Shown here: positions 1 to 10,116 of the stretch, in pieces
Layout: each line of letters begins with the position of its first letter
Position numbering within the stretch: the first letter of the stretch is position 1
NCBI GenBank assembly: GCA_011800155.1
Contig: CM022376.1
Coordinates: 62,001-126,000, forward strand
Origin: Flammulina velutipes
Taxonomy: Eukaryota; Basidiomycota; Agaricomycetes; Agaricales; Physalacriaceae
Length of the DNA: 64,000 nt
Reading direction: 5' to 3'
Program-made: the position numbers and the translations under genes
Notes under the pieces: model-generated
Seen by the model: the letters and a program-made list of their open reading frames with translations, nothing else
Databases searched by the model: none
Told to the model about the DNA's origin: nothing

Positions 1-685
1 CTCAAGGGCCTTTATATTCCATCCATTCGGCATCGTGCACGCCAAAAACGATAGCTGTAGCGGCCATATTTCGTTCCGCTGTATGGAAATGGCCAAAAAT
101 GGCGGAATATCGTCTGCGCGCGGAATAAAGGCGTCGTGGGCTGTTCCGTGGAAGCGAATGGACTCAATTACATGTGAGGATGATGTCCTCAAAGTCTCGT
201 GGTGATCCGATAAGTGGGTAAAAAGATAGAGCATTGATCTTGATGAGTGGAGGACAAGTTAAGGCAATACCTAGGGTTAGGGCAAAGTCACACGTTTTGG
301 CTGCGTTTACAGTCTGTAAACGCAGCCAAAACGCATGACGTCTGTGCGCAACCCTAACCCTGTGTGTCACATGACACAAATGACTCAACAGACTAAAATC
401 CAAATGACGAATGCATGGTTCGTGCATCGGTCTATTGACTAATTATATGATATATATAAGCAATACTATAGATGAATCTGCATATATCTGGTACTGATAC
501 AGACAATACATAGTGTATGAGCTTGACAAGATGGACGCGGTGATCCTGCACCCATCTTGGTGCACGTGACAGATAGGTGCAGCAATCCTACACTTGTTTA
601 TACACACCTCACACACTGTGTCTTATATAGTGAGTATATATGATGGCCCATTGAGGATTGCACTGTATTCAAGAAGCTATCATAG
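1..685. other. Left-edge non-coding stretch
   Basis: No gene recognised. Apart from the inverted repeat at 273-361 the stretch is moderately AT-rich. The ATGGCGGAATA-like wording near 95-110 faintly recalls the ATGGCA core of the tandem array that starts at 686. The short open frames here have no recognisable protein features. Confidence 0.5.
273..361. repeat. MITE-like inverted repeat with AGGGTTAGGG ends
   Basis: A perfect 20-bp stem (293-312 against 314-333) separated by one base lies inside a second perfect 10-bp stem (273-282 AGGGTTAGGG against 352-361 CCCTAACCCT). The sequence between the two stems is only loosely complementary. The outer arms resemble the fungal telomere unit TTAGGG, but a single inverted pair is not a telomere. 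The best reading is a tiny palindromic or MITE-like element; no convincing target duplication was seen. Confidence 0.6.
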
Positions 686-1700
686 AAAATGGCACGCACG
701 CTCCATCGTGAGAATTCTGCCATTTTCAAAACACGCTCTAACAAAATGACACGCGCGCTCTATCGTGAGGATTCTGCCATTTTGAAAACTCAAATGGCAC
801 GCGCTCTTCATCGTCAGATTTTTGCCATTTCAAAACTGCACTGTAAAAAAATGGCACACACTCCCCATCGTCAGATTTTTGCCATTTTGAAAATGCACTG
901 TAAAAAATGGCACGCGCTCTCCATCGTCAGATTTTTGCCATTTTGAAACTGCACTGCAAAAAAATGGCACGCGCTCCCCATCGTCAGAATTTTGCCATTT
1001 GAAAAATCACGTGATAGTAGAGTGCACTCTAAAAAATTGGCGCGCGCTCTCCACCATCAGAATTTTGCCATTTCAAAAATACACTCTAAAAAATGGCATG
1101 CACTCCTCATCGTCAGATTTTTGCCATTTTCAAAACGCACTCTAACAAAATGGCACGCGCTCTCCATCGTCAGAATTTTGCCATTTTGAAAACTCAAATG
1201 GCACGTGCTCTCCATCGTCAGAATTTTGCCATTTTGAAAACTCAAATGGCACGCGCTCTCCATCGTCAGATTTTTGCCATTTTGAAAATGCTCTGTAAAA
1301 AAATGGCACGCACTCCCCATCGTCAGATTTTTGCCATTTTCAAAATGCACTCTAAAAAATGGCACGCGCTCTCCATCGTCAGAATTTTGCCATTTTGAAA
1401 ACTCAAATGGCACGCACTCCCCATCGTCAGATTTTTGCCATTTTGAAAATGCTCTGTAAAAAAATGGCACGCGCTCTCCATCGTCAGATTTTTGCCATTT
1501 CAAAAATACACTCTAAAAAATGGCACGCGCTCCCCATCGTCAGAATTTTGCCATTTTGAAAACTCAAATGGCACGCGCTCCCTATCGTCAGATTTTTGCC
1601 ATTTTGAAAATCCTTTTTTTTGGGGTCAGTAAAATGGCACGGACTCCTCATCGTCAGATTTTTGCCATTTGAAAAAATAATCAACAAAATTCTGCCATTC
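686..1700. repeat. Tandem array of about 18 palindromic units
   Basis: About 18 units of roughly 49 to 73 bp follow each other, starting near 686, 743, 793, 848, 904, 960, 1033, 1090, 1147, 1196, 1245, 1301, 1357, 1406, 1462, 1517, 1566 and 1632. Each core opens with AAAATGGCA and closes with TGCCATTTT, its exact reverse complement, around a middle reading CGCGCTCTCCATCGTCAGA. Every unit is therefore a potential hairpin with 9-bp arms. Linkers come in several classes (GAAAACTC; GAAAATGCACTGTAA; TCAAAAACACTCTAA). Open frames run through the array on both strands because unit lengths often preserve frame; they are repeat translations, not genes. Confidence 0.9.
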
Positions 1701-2114
1701 GGGCAGATTGAATAAAACAAAACCTGCTTTTTGAGAGAATTTGTTTTTATAGTTTTCAAAAGTTGGCCTTTTGGACCTCAGGGTCCAAACCCCGAGTAAA
1801 TTAATATGGGGGTATATTAAACACTGTAGGTAAAGTGTTGAACTGTACTAATATGGTGTCTCAGTTTACGTCCCTACATGCTCTAGCAGTGTGTATTACA
1901 TTATTATGGGACCCTAGCCCCTTCAAAGACATGACCCTACTGACCCCTAACGTATCTCTATATAACACAGAATGTGTGTATCGGCCCCTTTCCATGGGCG
2001 ACGACCTGGATAGCTTGCTTGTCTGTGTATTTAGTTTCTCTGGGCTTGGTCAGTGGTCAGGGAGAACAAACGACGAGACGTAGCTCAGCGAAGGGAGACT
2101 GCTGTAAGCGAAGT
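1701..2114. other. Non-coding stretch between tandem array and decayed gene copy
   Basis: I see no supported gene. A short plus-strand frame at 1835-2083 lacks any domain or splice-compatible continuation. The sequence is AT-rich next to the array and becomes GC-richer toward 2000. Confidence 0.4.
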
Positions 2115-3070
2115 TCAATGCGACTGTCCGACGGAGAACGAAACATACGTACGACTTTTTCTCCCTCCCGAATGAAGGGGCGACGAATTCTCGTCCGGAA
2201 TATCGACGAGCCCGACTTGGAACTCCCTCGTAATATGTCGTTGTTGTGTCACCTCCTCCAATCTAGTCCGAGCCATAATGGGTTTCCTCCATAATAGGAA
2301 GCACTCGCTCTGTAGTAGGAAGATGAGTGCGACGGGAGGAAGAACGAGGAAGGGCGTACGTTCGAATGACCGAGATGCGAGCGGTTGGCGGTCGTCCGGG
2401 ATATCGCTGGGAGGATACAATGCGTGGATGTGATCCCTCCGTCTGACAACGGAAAGAGGCGATGGTAGTAACTGGCGCGAAGGACGAAGGACGTAGCGAG
2501 CGAAAGAGAACGGATTCCACCAACGGGGGCGTGTTTCGAAGAGGCGCACGCAGCACGAGTGTGCTGCGTGCTATACCCCGCTCGAAAGAACCCGCGTGTG
2601 GAGGCGGGGAAGGGGAAGGCATAGACGAAAGATCAAAGCACTGGACTAGAAAGACGTCATCAGATGCGTGAGTGCGTGCTGGATAACGCACTTGAACGTC
2701 GGTATCTCTCCGTCCTGTGATGGATGGGCATAATTGTCGGGGAGCGCGTTTCGAAGGCGAGTCGGTGGTAGTGGTAGACGTCGTCCCAAGTTTGCCCATG
2801 CATTGGCGAATCATCGGGGATGGGGGAGTAAGAAGATGGTATGCAACGCGTTGTCGTCGTCTGGCCGCAGTGGGAACGCCCGCTAGAGTTGGTGAATGAT
2901 AGAGGACTATGTGCGTTGGCGAGTAGTCGGATCCATCTCCTCGCGAAGTTGAAGGGAAAAGCAGGCGGTGAGGCTCTGCGCGACGAGCGAAGGTTTTGGG
3001 CTTCGTTGACAAGGAAAGCCTGGATTGGGAGGGCGATGCTGAACAGGATTGGAGGAACTTGATGGAACGA
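2115..3070 (-). pseudogene. Decayed copy of unrecognised multi-exon gene family
   Basis: Read on the minus strand, this stretch matches 7560-8260 on the plus strand: both contain the wording CTCACGCATC, the CCTTCCCCTTCCCCGCCTCC tract, the TTTCGAGCGGGGTAT hairpin and, further on, a CGATATTCCGGACGAGA segment encoding DIPDE. Long minus-strand frames (2115-2549 and 2263-3012) cover it but lie in different phases, and neither has a recognisable domain. I read it as an inverted, decayed copy of the family described at 6259 and 16420. Function is unknown. Confidence 0.45.
2533..2593 (-). repeat. Dispersed hairpin repeat, copy 1
   Basis: Minus-strand copy of the TTTCGAG...CTCGAAA hairpin. Its inner stem CACGCAGCAC / GTGCTGCGTG is a perfect 10 bp around a 4-base loop, the clearest inner stem of all copies. 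Confidence 0.75.
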
Positions 3071-3777
3071 AGAAGTATCCGGAGTTGTGTTTAAACGTAC
3101 GGAAGAAGGGTAGGATTTGGGGATAAGCGAGTCGGAGTTGAGTGGATAACGGGTCGTCCGAGCGTTGATGGAGGTCCGTGAACGTGGAGTCACTTCATAT
3201 GCAAAGTGCAGCGTACGTACTCCGGCGTTATTCTGTAGGGAGATAGTTTTGCTGGGCGGGAAAGAATCAACATGCGATGAAGGTTGGAATGAATGGTTGA
3301 TATATGTGACGCGTTTTGGTGACGATACGAGCGGATGGAAAGAAGAGGAATGCCGTATGTGTTATGTCATGGCCAAGGCGTGCGCGGTGGGCGGTTGTTC
3401 GTACCCGAGCCATTTACGTGGAGACTGTGGCGTGCAACGACGGGGAAGCGCCACCGATATATGGTTTAGAGAGAGCGCGGGGACGTTGGTCATGTGGTGT
3501 TGTGGCGCAGTGGCGTTGTTGGTTCTTTGGAAAGGAAGGCGAAGAAGAGAAGTGTAAAGGGTGAGGATAGATGATGGTTGCCGAGATGGAAGTGGAAGAA
3601 GAGAGACGAAGAGGCCGGCCGGCGATATACGGCACGCGTCATGGAGGCAATTTGATTGATGGAAACGAGATCTCGATCGGGTTCCTTTGTTCTCTTTCCA
3701 TCGCGTCGTGCCAGCCCGCAATTCCCAGCGACGCCAAACATCGCACATCAACTCCCTCCGCTCATACCACTACTCCC
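3071..3777. promoter_or_regulatory. Upstream region of the conserved gene at 3778
   Basis: About 700 bp without a convincing gene of its own. It should contain the promoter and 5' leader of the gene beginning at 3778. No clear TATA box stands out. A plus-strand frame of 130 codons (3165-3557) and overlapping minus-strand frames show no domain and are probably chance. Confidence 0.3.
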
Positions 3778-4467
3778 ATGTCCACGTCCACCGCACAGCC
3801 TCAGGGAGGGCCCTCCACGTCGTTCCGCCTCGCCTCGCCAGCGTCGCCCAACCAGCCAGCGTCGCCTACTCGTAGACCAATGTCGCCGTCCCAATTACGA
3901 GGTCCGTCCCACAGCCTGCCATACCCGTCTCCTGCTGACATCCACCGCCCAGAGCTCGACCTCCGCCCAAGAGACAGCACGTTCCCTACGCCTCCCACTG
4001 GTCACGAGCTCATGGCCATGTTCCCCGCCCCCGCGCCTCCCGCGCTCGCCCCAAACACTTCCAACTACTTTGAAAAGCAGGAGCGCGACTTTTTTGCCCA
4101 GGCGGGCCGTGAGATCATCCGCGTCGGCGTTACAGTGCGCGTAGACGAGAGGGATGGCGAGGCGTCGAGGGGAGGCGTCCCCAGGTCGTGGCCGCCTGCG
4201 TCTGGATCTCCCCCGCCCATGCTCCCGCCACAGCCGCCCCATCATCATCACCATCACCACGCTCATCATCACCACCAACATCAGCACTCGTCGCCGCAGT
4301 ACCAGGGATCCGGCTCCGATTTCGAGAGGGACAGGGAGAGCAGGGAGAGAGACCGCGACATGGAGAGAGAGTACACCGACGGGGACGAGTCGTGGAAGAG
4401 GCCCATCCCGTATGCGGAACGCCGGCGCGCGGGCAAGCATACCAGGCGCGTCGTCGTCCGCACTTAG
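3778..4467 (+). CDS. Conserved basidiomycete protein with proline/histidine-rich regions
   Basis: A 229-residue protein from an ATG in frame with a longer open frame; this start was chosen because the residues before it are unlike the rest. Residues 1-90 are rich in Ser and Pro. A conserved-looking segment FEKQERDFFAQAGREIIRV lies near residues 96-115. A His-rich run (about 15 His) sits near 153-172, followed by a charged Arg/Asp/Glu stretch and a basic C-terminus (PYAERRRAGKHTRRVVVR). The order FEKQER...FAQAG...ERRRAGKHT resembles uncharacterised but conserved fungal proteins; no enzymatic motif is visible. The basic tail could be a nuclear signal. High GC3 and third-position constraint make this the most housekeeping-like gene in the window. 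Function is not known. Confidence 0.75.
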   Translation: MSTSTAQPQGGPSTSFRLASPASPNQPASPTRRPMSPSQLRGPSHSLPYPSPADIHRPELDLRPRDSTFPTPPTGHELMAMFPAPAPPALAPNTSNYFEKQERDFFAQAGREIIRVGVTVRVDERDGEASRGGVPRSWPPASGSPPPMLPPQPPHHHHHHHAHHHHQHQHSSPQYQGSGSDFERDRESRERDRDMEREYTDGDESWKRPIPYAERRRAGKHTRRVVVRT

Positions 4468-4811
4468 ACGCTTTCCATTCATCTTGCTATCACTCGCTAC
4501 GCATATACCCATCTCTGTATGCTACATATCAATCCATCCGTCATCTGCCCTTCAATCCATCCTGCCATTACTCCAGTCTGTCATTCTCCGCGTCAATCTC
4601 TTGTGTTTCCAGATATGATTCATCATCATTCGAGCTTGGCATTCCTACGCGCACTCGTATAACTCATACGACACAGATCGCCATATACATGTACGGTATC
4701 ACAGGTCAATCCAACCACTTCCTGCTTATGACTTCGTCACCGTGTATCGCTTTCATGATGCGTCAAATATCGCCAGGGAAGGGACTATAACTCTCTGCCT
4801 TGCCCGATTTC
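4468..4811. other. 3' flank of the conserved gene
   Basis: No gene seen. Pyrimidine-rich sequence with repeated CATCC/CCATC wording, consistent with a 3' untranslated region and terminator of the upstream gene. No canonical AATAAA signal was noted. Confidence 0.35.
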
Positions 4812-4817
4812 ATTTCG

Positions 4818-5310
4818 TTACATTTCTCCAATCCAAGGTATCTGGTCTGCGAATAAGGAAATATGTGAAAAGCATGATATCACTAATCTAAACGTCAAGA
4901 AATGAACCAGAAACTCGTTTCCGAATGTCTCCACATAGTCGGCAAAGGACATAGACCAAGTGTGGCGCATGCGGGGCGAAGTCAAATCTGCTTCTATGTA
5001 CTCATGGAGCACGGGGAACTTTGTCAGTGGAGTAGGGTGTATGAAGAGCACATACGGAGCGTTCACTGCACGGCAATGATCAGAAGACAGTAAAACAAGA
5101 TCAAGAAAATCCATTTACCGTGAAAGGGCTTACTCGGCGCGGGCTTGACGATATCTAGACCGTTTTCGGGATGGTCAAATTCTGGTATACAACGAAAGGG
5201 ATGGGAGGAAACGGGGACGTACCACTGCGAGGGACGCATCTCTGGTATTCGGGATTGCTAGCCACATTTCGGGGAACGTTGGCGGGTACGATAAGCTGAA
5301 AACGACATCA
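4818..5310 (-). CDS. Possible spliced gene fragment, function unknown
   Basis: The minus strand holds three short segments that look exonic because they carry ordinary amino-acid composition next to GT/AG signals: about 5300-5225 (encoding NVPRNVASNPEYQRCVPRSG), about 5190-5125 (PEFDHPENGLDIVKPAPSK) and 5114-4818 (a 98-codon frame containing YVLFIHPTPLTKFPVLHEYI). I could not connect them to a full gene or recognise the family. It may be a partial or decaying gene, and the start is not resolved. Confidence 0.25.
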
Positions 5311-5450
5311 GTAAACCAGTAAGTACAATGGAACAAACCAAGCCACGGAATCCCAAGACAAGACATTGTTGAGTGTCGTTAATGAGTATTGGATGACGGA
5401 AGCTAATGAACTGTTGACGGGAGAATATATCAAGACACAACGATCCGGGT

Positions 5451-6258
5451 ATGCTCCCTCTGGCCTATGTACCGCTACCTTCTGGCAGCGCTGCTATTAG
5501 TTCCCTTTTGTTTGTATCGTTTACTGTCTACTATTACAAGTCATCGGCAATGCATATCCATGGTGAGATTCTTTTGATTTACTGCTCCAATATTTCGTTA
5601 GCTGTTTCCCAACTACCGTGAGTCGCAAAGCCTCGCGTTTGCTTGAAGCGGGGAAGCTAAGATGTCGTCAACAAACACCCAGGACGCGCTTTCGAGTCTG
5701 TTCAAACGTCACGTCTCGTTTTGAACGTACACCTTCGTTTTATTGTAGTAGATGCTCTCGGCAAAGCTGCCGTTCGTCGTTGACGCGTCCGACACCAATA
5801 ATCAATTCAACGACTCCTTGGAACTGTACAATGCTGGGATTCCGCGACTGGGCCAAATTTCGTTTGATGCTTGACTGACGTCGTTTGTATGTTTATTCTC
5901 TTCAAAAATAATACTATAACATTCCTAGAAGAGTACATCCTTAGCACGACCGAAGCGTCTGGATGCCAACGAGGTGTTGACACCCCGCCCGGGCAGTACC
6001 TTTCCCGGTATATGATTCTCGTTCTACTTGCTTCTAATCATTCACGCGCTCATTACATGTTTTACCTCTGTCTTTCGTTTAGATGTTATAAAATAGTGGC
6101 AATCTTCGCCATACGTGATGCATGCACTCCGGCTTTATTTCGCCCAGCGCGTCTGCCCCACTTTAATTACTTCCTTCGCCAACTGCCAGGGAGCACTGGC
6201 ATTCCTTGGAAGTGCTTCCATAATACTCGTTTAACCAACACTTTTTTTGGGATACACC
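5451..6258. other. Mostly unassigned stretch with a short possible exon
   Basis: A plus-strand segment 5752-5874 could encode about 40 residues including FVVDASDTNNQFNDSLELYN and might splice to an ATG at 5661, but no domain is recognised. From about 6170 the sequence matches 16340 onward (CGCCAACT[G/A]CCAGGG...), so it is the upstream flank of a duplicated module. Confidence 0.3.
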
Positions 6259-9200
6259 ATGCAGTTCACAAGAGTCCGCGGGACAGAAACCTCGGATTCA
6301 AGATACGTATGTAGTTCGATTTCACTTGCTTATTTCGCTATACGCGGACGACTTCTAAGGCTTTTACTCGATATCAAAACATCAAACCTCCCTGGCTCCG
6401 TTAGCCTGTATCTCGGCCACACGAGCACGTCATCTCCCCAGTCAGTCTCATTTTGCTACCTTGTTCGTGTCAATTTCTGATCCTACGCGTTACTATTACC
6501 CGTTATTAATATATTTCCTATGTGCTTTGCATGCTACCAAGGGTTCTTACCTTACCTGAATAGCTGGCTTCGTCGTCTATGTGCGCCACACTTTGATGAA
6601 ATCACATCCCGACAGCTCTAGATGACCTGGAGTGATGCGTATGTGCTATGAGGCTCTGTATACTACCTAACGACCACGATTCGGACAGGCGTCCATTTCT
6701 TTAACGTGCATTATCCATCGGGATATGGATAGCACTTTATGTGCAAGGTAAGTGTTGGCCGTACGCTTTTGGCCCATTCCTTTTGATTTTTACGAAACGA
6801 TTAATTCACATAGACCTCAATGAAACGCCAGTATTGCTATGCCTCGATAGCCCCTGGTGAGCACAATGTCTTATACTGACGTTTGCCACAGATACTTCGA
6901 TGTGTTAACATATATCCCCGTCCGCGGGCTAGATACCCGTCGTTCCTTTTGCTAATGATTCTCGTTCCAGGAATACACTCTCAAAGATTCACTTAGATCT
7001 TGCCTGTTATCTGCAACACTCAGGAGACATACACCGTTTCTGTATCAAGGATGAAGAGAGATGTGGTGATGGAACGATGAATTATGGGCACATGATGAAC
7101 GGTCGTTGTGAGCTTTGCAATATAACGGTGATCGACTTTCCTACTCTCACCCTCGCGCGAGTAATAGCGTCGAACATCCCGGAGAATATATTCCACTCTT
7201 CAAATTCGCCCAGGTACTCATTCAGCTCCGGTATGTCAAATTATCTAGTGCCGAGTTAAATGCTCCACACACCTTCCCAAAAGTGCGCGTATAAATTCCG
7301 TCGGGCTCGATTCCAGTCACGTTATTCACCATGAACGTCGAGACTCAGAATGTTACCTTGCGCCACGATGATGACGTGGGCGTGCACGTGGACCGGAACT
7401 CGGAACGATTTTGCTCTTCTACCACCACCACCAAGATCGACGCTCTCCATATTGACGTTCATATGCGCTCTCGGGACGGTTTTGAATCTCGTTTATTCAG
7501 TGTATGACTACACCTGATGGCCAATGGATAGCCTGGTGAGGATTCAGGTGCGTGATGCATCGCCCAGTAATGCCATAGCCTTCGAAACGTAGGGTTCGCC
7601 CCCTCGGACAATTACGCCCAACCATCACAGGAGGGAAGAATACTGACGTTCAGGTGCATTATTCAGCGCACACTCACGCATCCGCTGATGTTATTCTCGA
7701 GCAGCCCTTCTGCCTCTTCCCCTTCCCCGCCTCCCCACACGGGTTCTTTCGAGCGGGGTATGGCACGCAGCACACTTGTGCCGCATGCGCCTCCTCGAAA
7801 CACGCCTCGTTGGTTGATTTCGCCCGTAGATGCCTAGTCTTCCTTTCGAATTGAGGGTATGTGATCCCTCCGTTCATGCGACGCACGTTCGTTGACGATT
7901 CTCCCAGCGACATTCAGTACGGCACCTCGCCGCCGCTCGTTCGTCGTCGCCGCTCGCGTCCCGCTCGTACGTCTGCCTCATTCTTCTCGCATCCGCCAAC
8001 CTTCAGATTCCAAGCATCTCTGGCTTCCACGACGACTTTCAAAGTTATACCTCAGTACAATTTCATGACGGCTCGGATTAGACTTGTTGAATGAATCACT
8101 GGAGGGTAACACAGCTCTACGTTCGACGATTTCACGGCGTTTTCATGATCCTATCGATATTCCGGACGAGATCTCCTCGGAGCAGAGAGAAAGTCACATT
8201 CCACCTCGCGTTGGGGAAGATTGTAGGACGCGAGGTTGTGCGATCAACTTTTGGACTGATGAGGAGAAAGGAGAACGGCGTTTGGTACGAGTGGATGGTG
8301 GTGGGTTCGTCGAGGAGAGAACATACTGTCTGCGAACAGAACAAGTGATCGTGCGCCCAAACGGCATTTTCCGGCGAACAGCTTCCTTTTACAACGACTC
8401 CGAGCTCGATCTTCACATCGCACATAACCCTTCGCGAGCATGACGACGGCGCACATCAACTGTACGACACACATTTTCTATAAGACAGGCGTCGTTGGGG
8501 AGAGTACCCGAAGCAAACGGGAAATTCGAAACGAGGAGAGCCTTCGGGAGCGCGCGTGCGTGCTTTGAGAATCATCACTCACCGAAAATGCTGACACGTT
8601 CATCACAGCCATCGCTTTACTTCCCCGCCCGAGTCCAAGATTCAACCCAAATCCTTTCCGAAAAACCCTCGTTCACCACCCAAGGCTCGTACAGCAGTGC
8701 GTTTCTTCGCTCCTTCCGCAGGATACCGCCCCTCACACTTCTCCCACAGGTTCTGACCCCTACCATCTTCCCCGAGGACTAGAAAACTCGAGCTCATCAT
8801 CCACGACAACGGTCCCGTGAAATCCCCTCACCCGCTGCAAGAAGAAAGGCACGAACACCCTGGCTGAGAAATGTTCGTCCGTTCAAATCGATCCTTCTAC
8901 AATCGCTGACCTCATTCCTTCTAGCCGCCTACAAGGTTATCACTGTCAACTCTGGAGGGTAGGTCGCTCAACCCCATTGCTTTCCAAGAACCGGCTGATA
9001 ATCACCTAGGGCAGGGTGCTATTGGACTTAACGATGCCTGGCGACATGTACATCGCTATGCTTCAAGCACCTTTCGCTAGCCTTCACTAACGTTCTTCTG
9101 CATCTACGCCCTGAACGGCAAATCAGGGAAGTGAACAACACACATGCGGAGGGACGACTCGTCATCCCCCAATTACCCTTGCCTTCCAACCGTTGATACC

Positions 9201-9680
9201 AGATGTCGTCTATTACGCGTCCTCAGAATTCAAACCACGTACGCTCATCGACGAAGCCACCCCCACAGGCGCCTTCGGTGAACTCTTCTCCGACGTGTTC
9301 GCAAGCCCCCGTCTCGACTCGACGCTGCAGGCGATTCTGGAGTCTCCCTCTCGACGAGGACTACGGCTCCTCATATATATTCGTCTAACGCAGACTTCCA
9401 GAACGTGAGCCCTAGTTCTTCACTCATCGTCGTGTCACTGGAATCGGTACTAATCGGTGTTGTCCCAGCAACAGCTGCGTAGCTCTGTGGATGGGAAAGA
9501 GCCTGTTATTAGCTGGGCGCACATTGATCTCGTGGAGTTGACGCGCCCGAGCGCGTATATGGAGGCTGGCATAACGGGCGTTGGTGGAGTGTACGAGGGA
9601 GTAGGTTTAGCGATGTGTAGTGTTCGATATTTGTCCTTGATCATTACTTTTCGCAGAAATTGTGTACGCGGGGTGTACTG
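6259..9680 (+). pseudogene. Copy of unrecognised multi-exon gene family (module 1)
   Basis: This region is a diverged duplicate of 16420-19476. Matching landmarks are a start-like ATGCAGTTCACAAGA (6259 and 16420, encoding MQFTR...ETSDSR), a CACGTGGACCGGAACTCGGA block (7390 and 17680), the hairpin at 7741-7801, an ELIIH block near 8790-8830 and a DGKE...VEL block near 9490-9545. Open segments are short and separated by GT..AG intervals, as expected for a gene with many small exons, but several segments are out of phase between the copies. I do not recognise the protein. It may be a decayed gene or an expressed gene whose exons I cannot define. Confidence 0.4.
7741..7801 (+). repeat. Dispersed hairpin repeat, copy 2
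   Basis: TTTCGAGCGGGGTATGGCACGC followed by TGTGCCGCATGC and CTCCTCGAAA. The outer 7-bp stem TTTCGAG/CTCGAAA is perfect; the inner stem is imperfect. Confidence 0.75.
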
Positions 9681-10084
9681 ATATAGAAAACAAAGCATTC
9701 AGACGAGACGTGCTACGCTCCAAGAGGTCGCCGTCCGGACATTCTCTGTAGGAATGGGGTACGATCACGCCCATATCAGCAGTCAGCGTCAAAACCTCAC
9801 ATGCACTCATATCATCAGAAGTTCCTCGTCTCTGGGAACTCTGAGCGTCACGATTTATTGTGATATTGAACGATGCTTTGTTCTTGATCAGATTGAGAGC
9901 GCTGTTCTATCTTTCGTCTGACTGTTGGTATCCGGGCGAACCATCCCCCAGGATAAAACCCTGCCCGCGTTCCATTTAACGAATTGAGTTCTGGATTCCA
10001 CCGTAAAAATCGACATAGGTTCATTTTCTCTGCATTGGCGCATACTAGGCTTCATCTTGGCTGACTGTTGGTCCCTGCAAGGAC
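9681..10084. promoter_or_regulatory. Upstream region of F-box gene A
   Basis: The stretch 9830-9980 resembles 21480-21580 upstream of F-box gene C (GG[T/C]ATC[C/T]GGGCGAA[C/T]CATCC followed by CAGGATAAA), so the duplicated unit includes upstream non-coding sequence. No other gene was seen. Confidence 0.4.
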
Positions 10085-10116
10085 CGGACCGACATTCCGG
10101 CGCTTGACTTCTCTCC
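10085..10116 (+). promoter_or_regulatory. Conserved pre-ATG box of F-box gene A
   Basis: Copy of the GGGCCGACATTCCGGC / ACTTGGCTTCTCTCC box that immediately precedes the start codon in every F-box copy here; this copy reads GACCGACATTCCGGCGCTTG then ACTTCTCTCC. Confidence 0.6.

Noticed and set aside
273..361. Telomere or interstitial telomere tract
   Set aside because: Only one to two TTAGGG-like units in inverted orientation, not a tandem run.
686..1700. CRISPR array
   Set aside because: Units abut without unique spacers of constant length, the organism is eukaryotic, and the repeat middles vary gradually.
689..1759. Open frames of 65-148 codons on both strands in the tandem array
   Set aside because: They are translations of the 49-56 bp repeat and exist in several frames at once; no start context, domain or independent codon pattern.
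2263..3012. 249-codon minus-strand frame as a real protein
   Set aside because: It crosses the dispersed hairpin and family blocks that lie in other phases in paralogous copies; no domain. Kept only as a decayed family copy.
3895..4512. Minus-strand 205-codon frame opposite the conserved gene
   Set aside because: It mirrors the proline/histidine-rich plus-strand gene; its composition (Val/Gly/Arg/Met runs) is a reverse reading of CAC/CCG codons.
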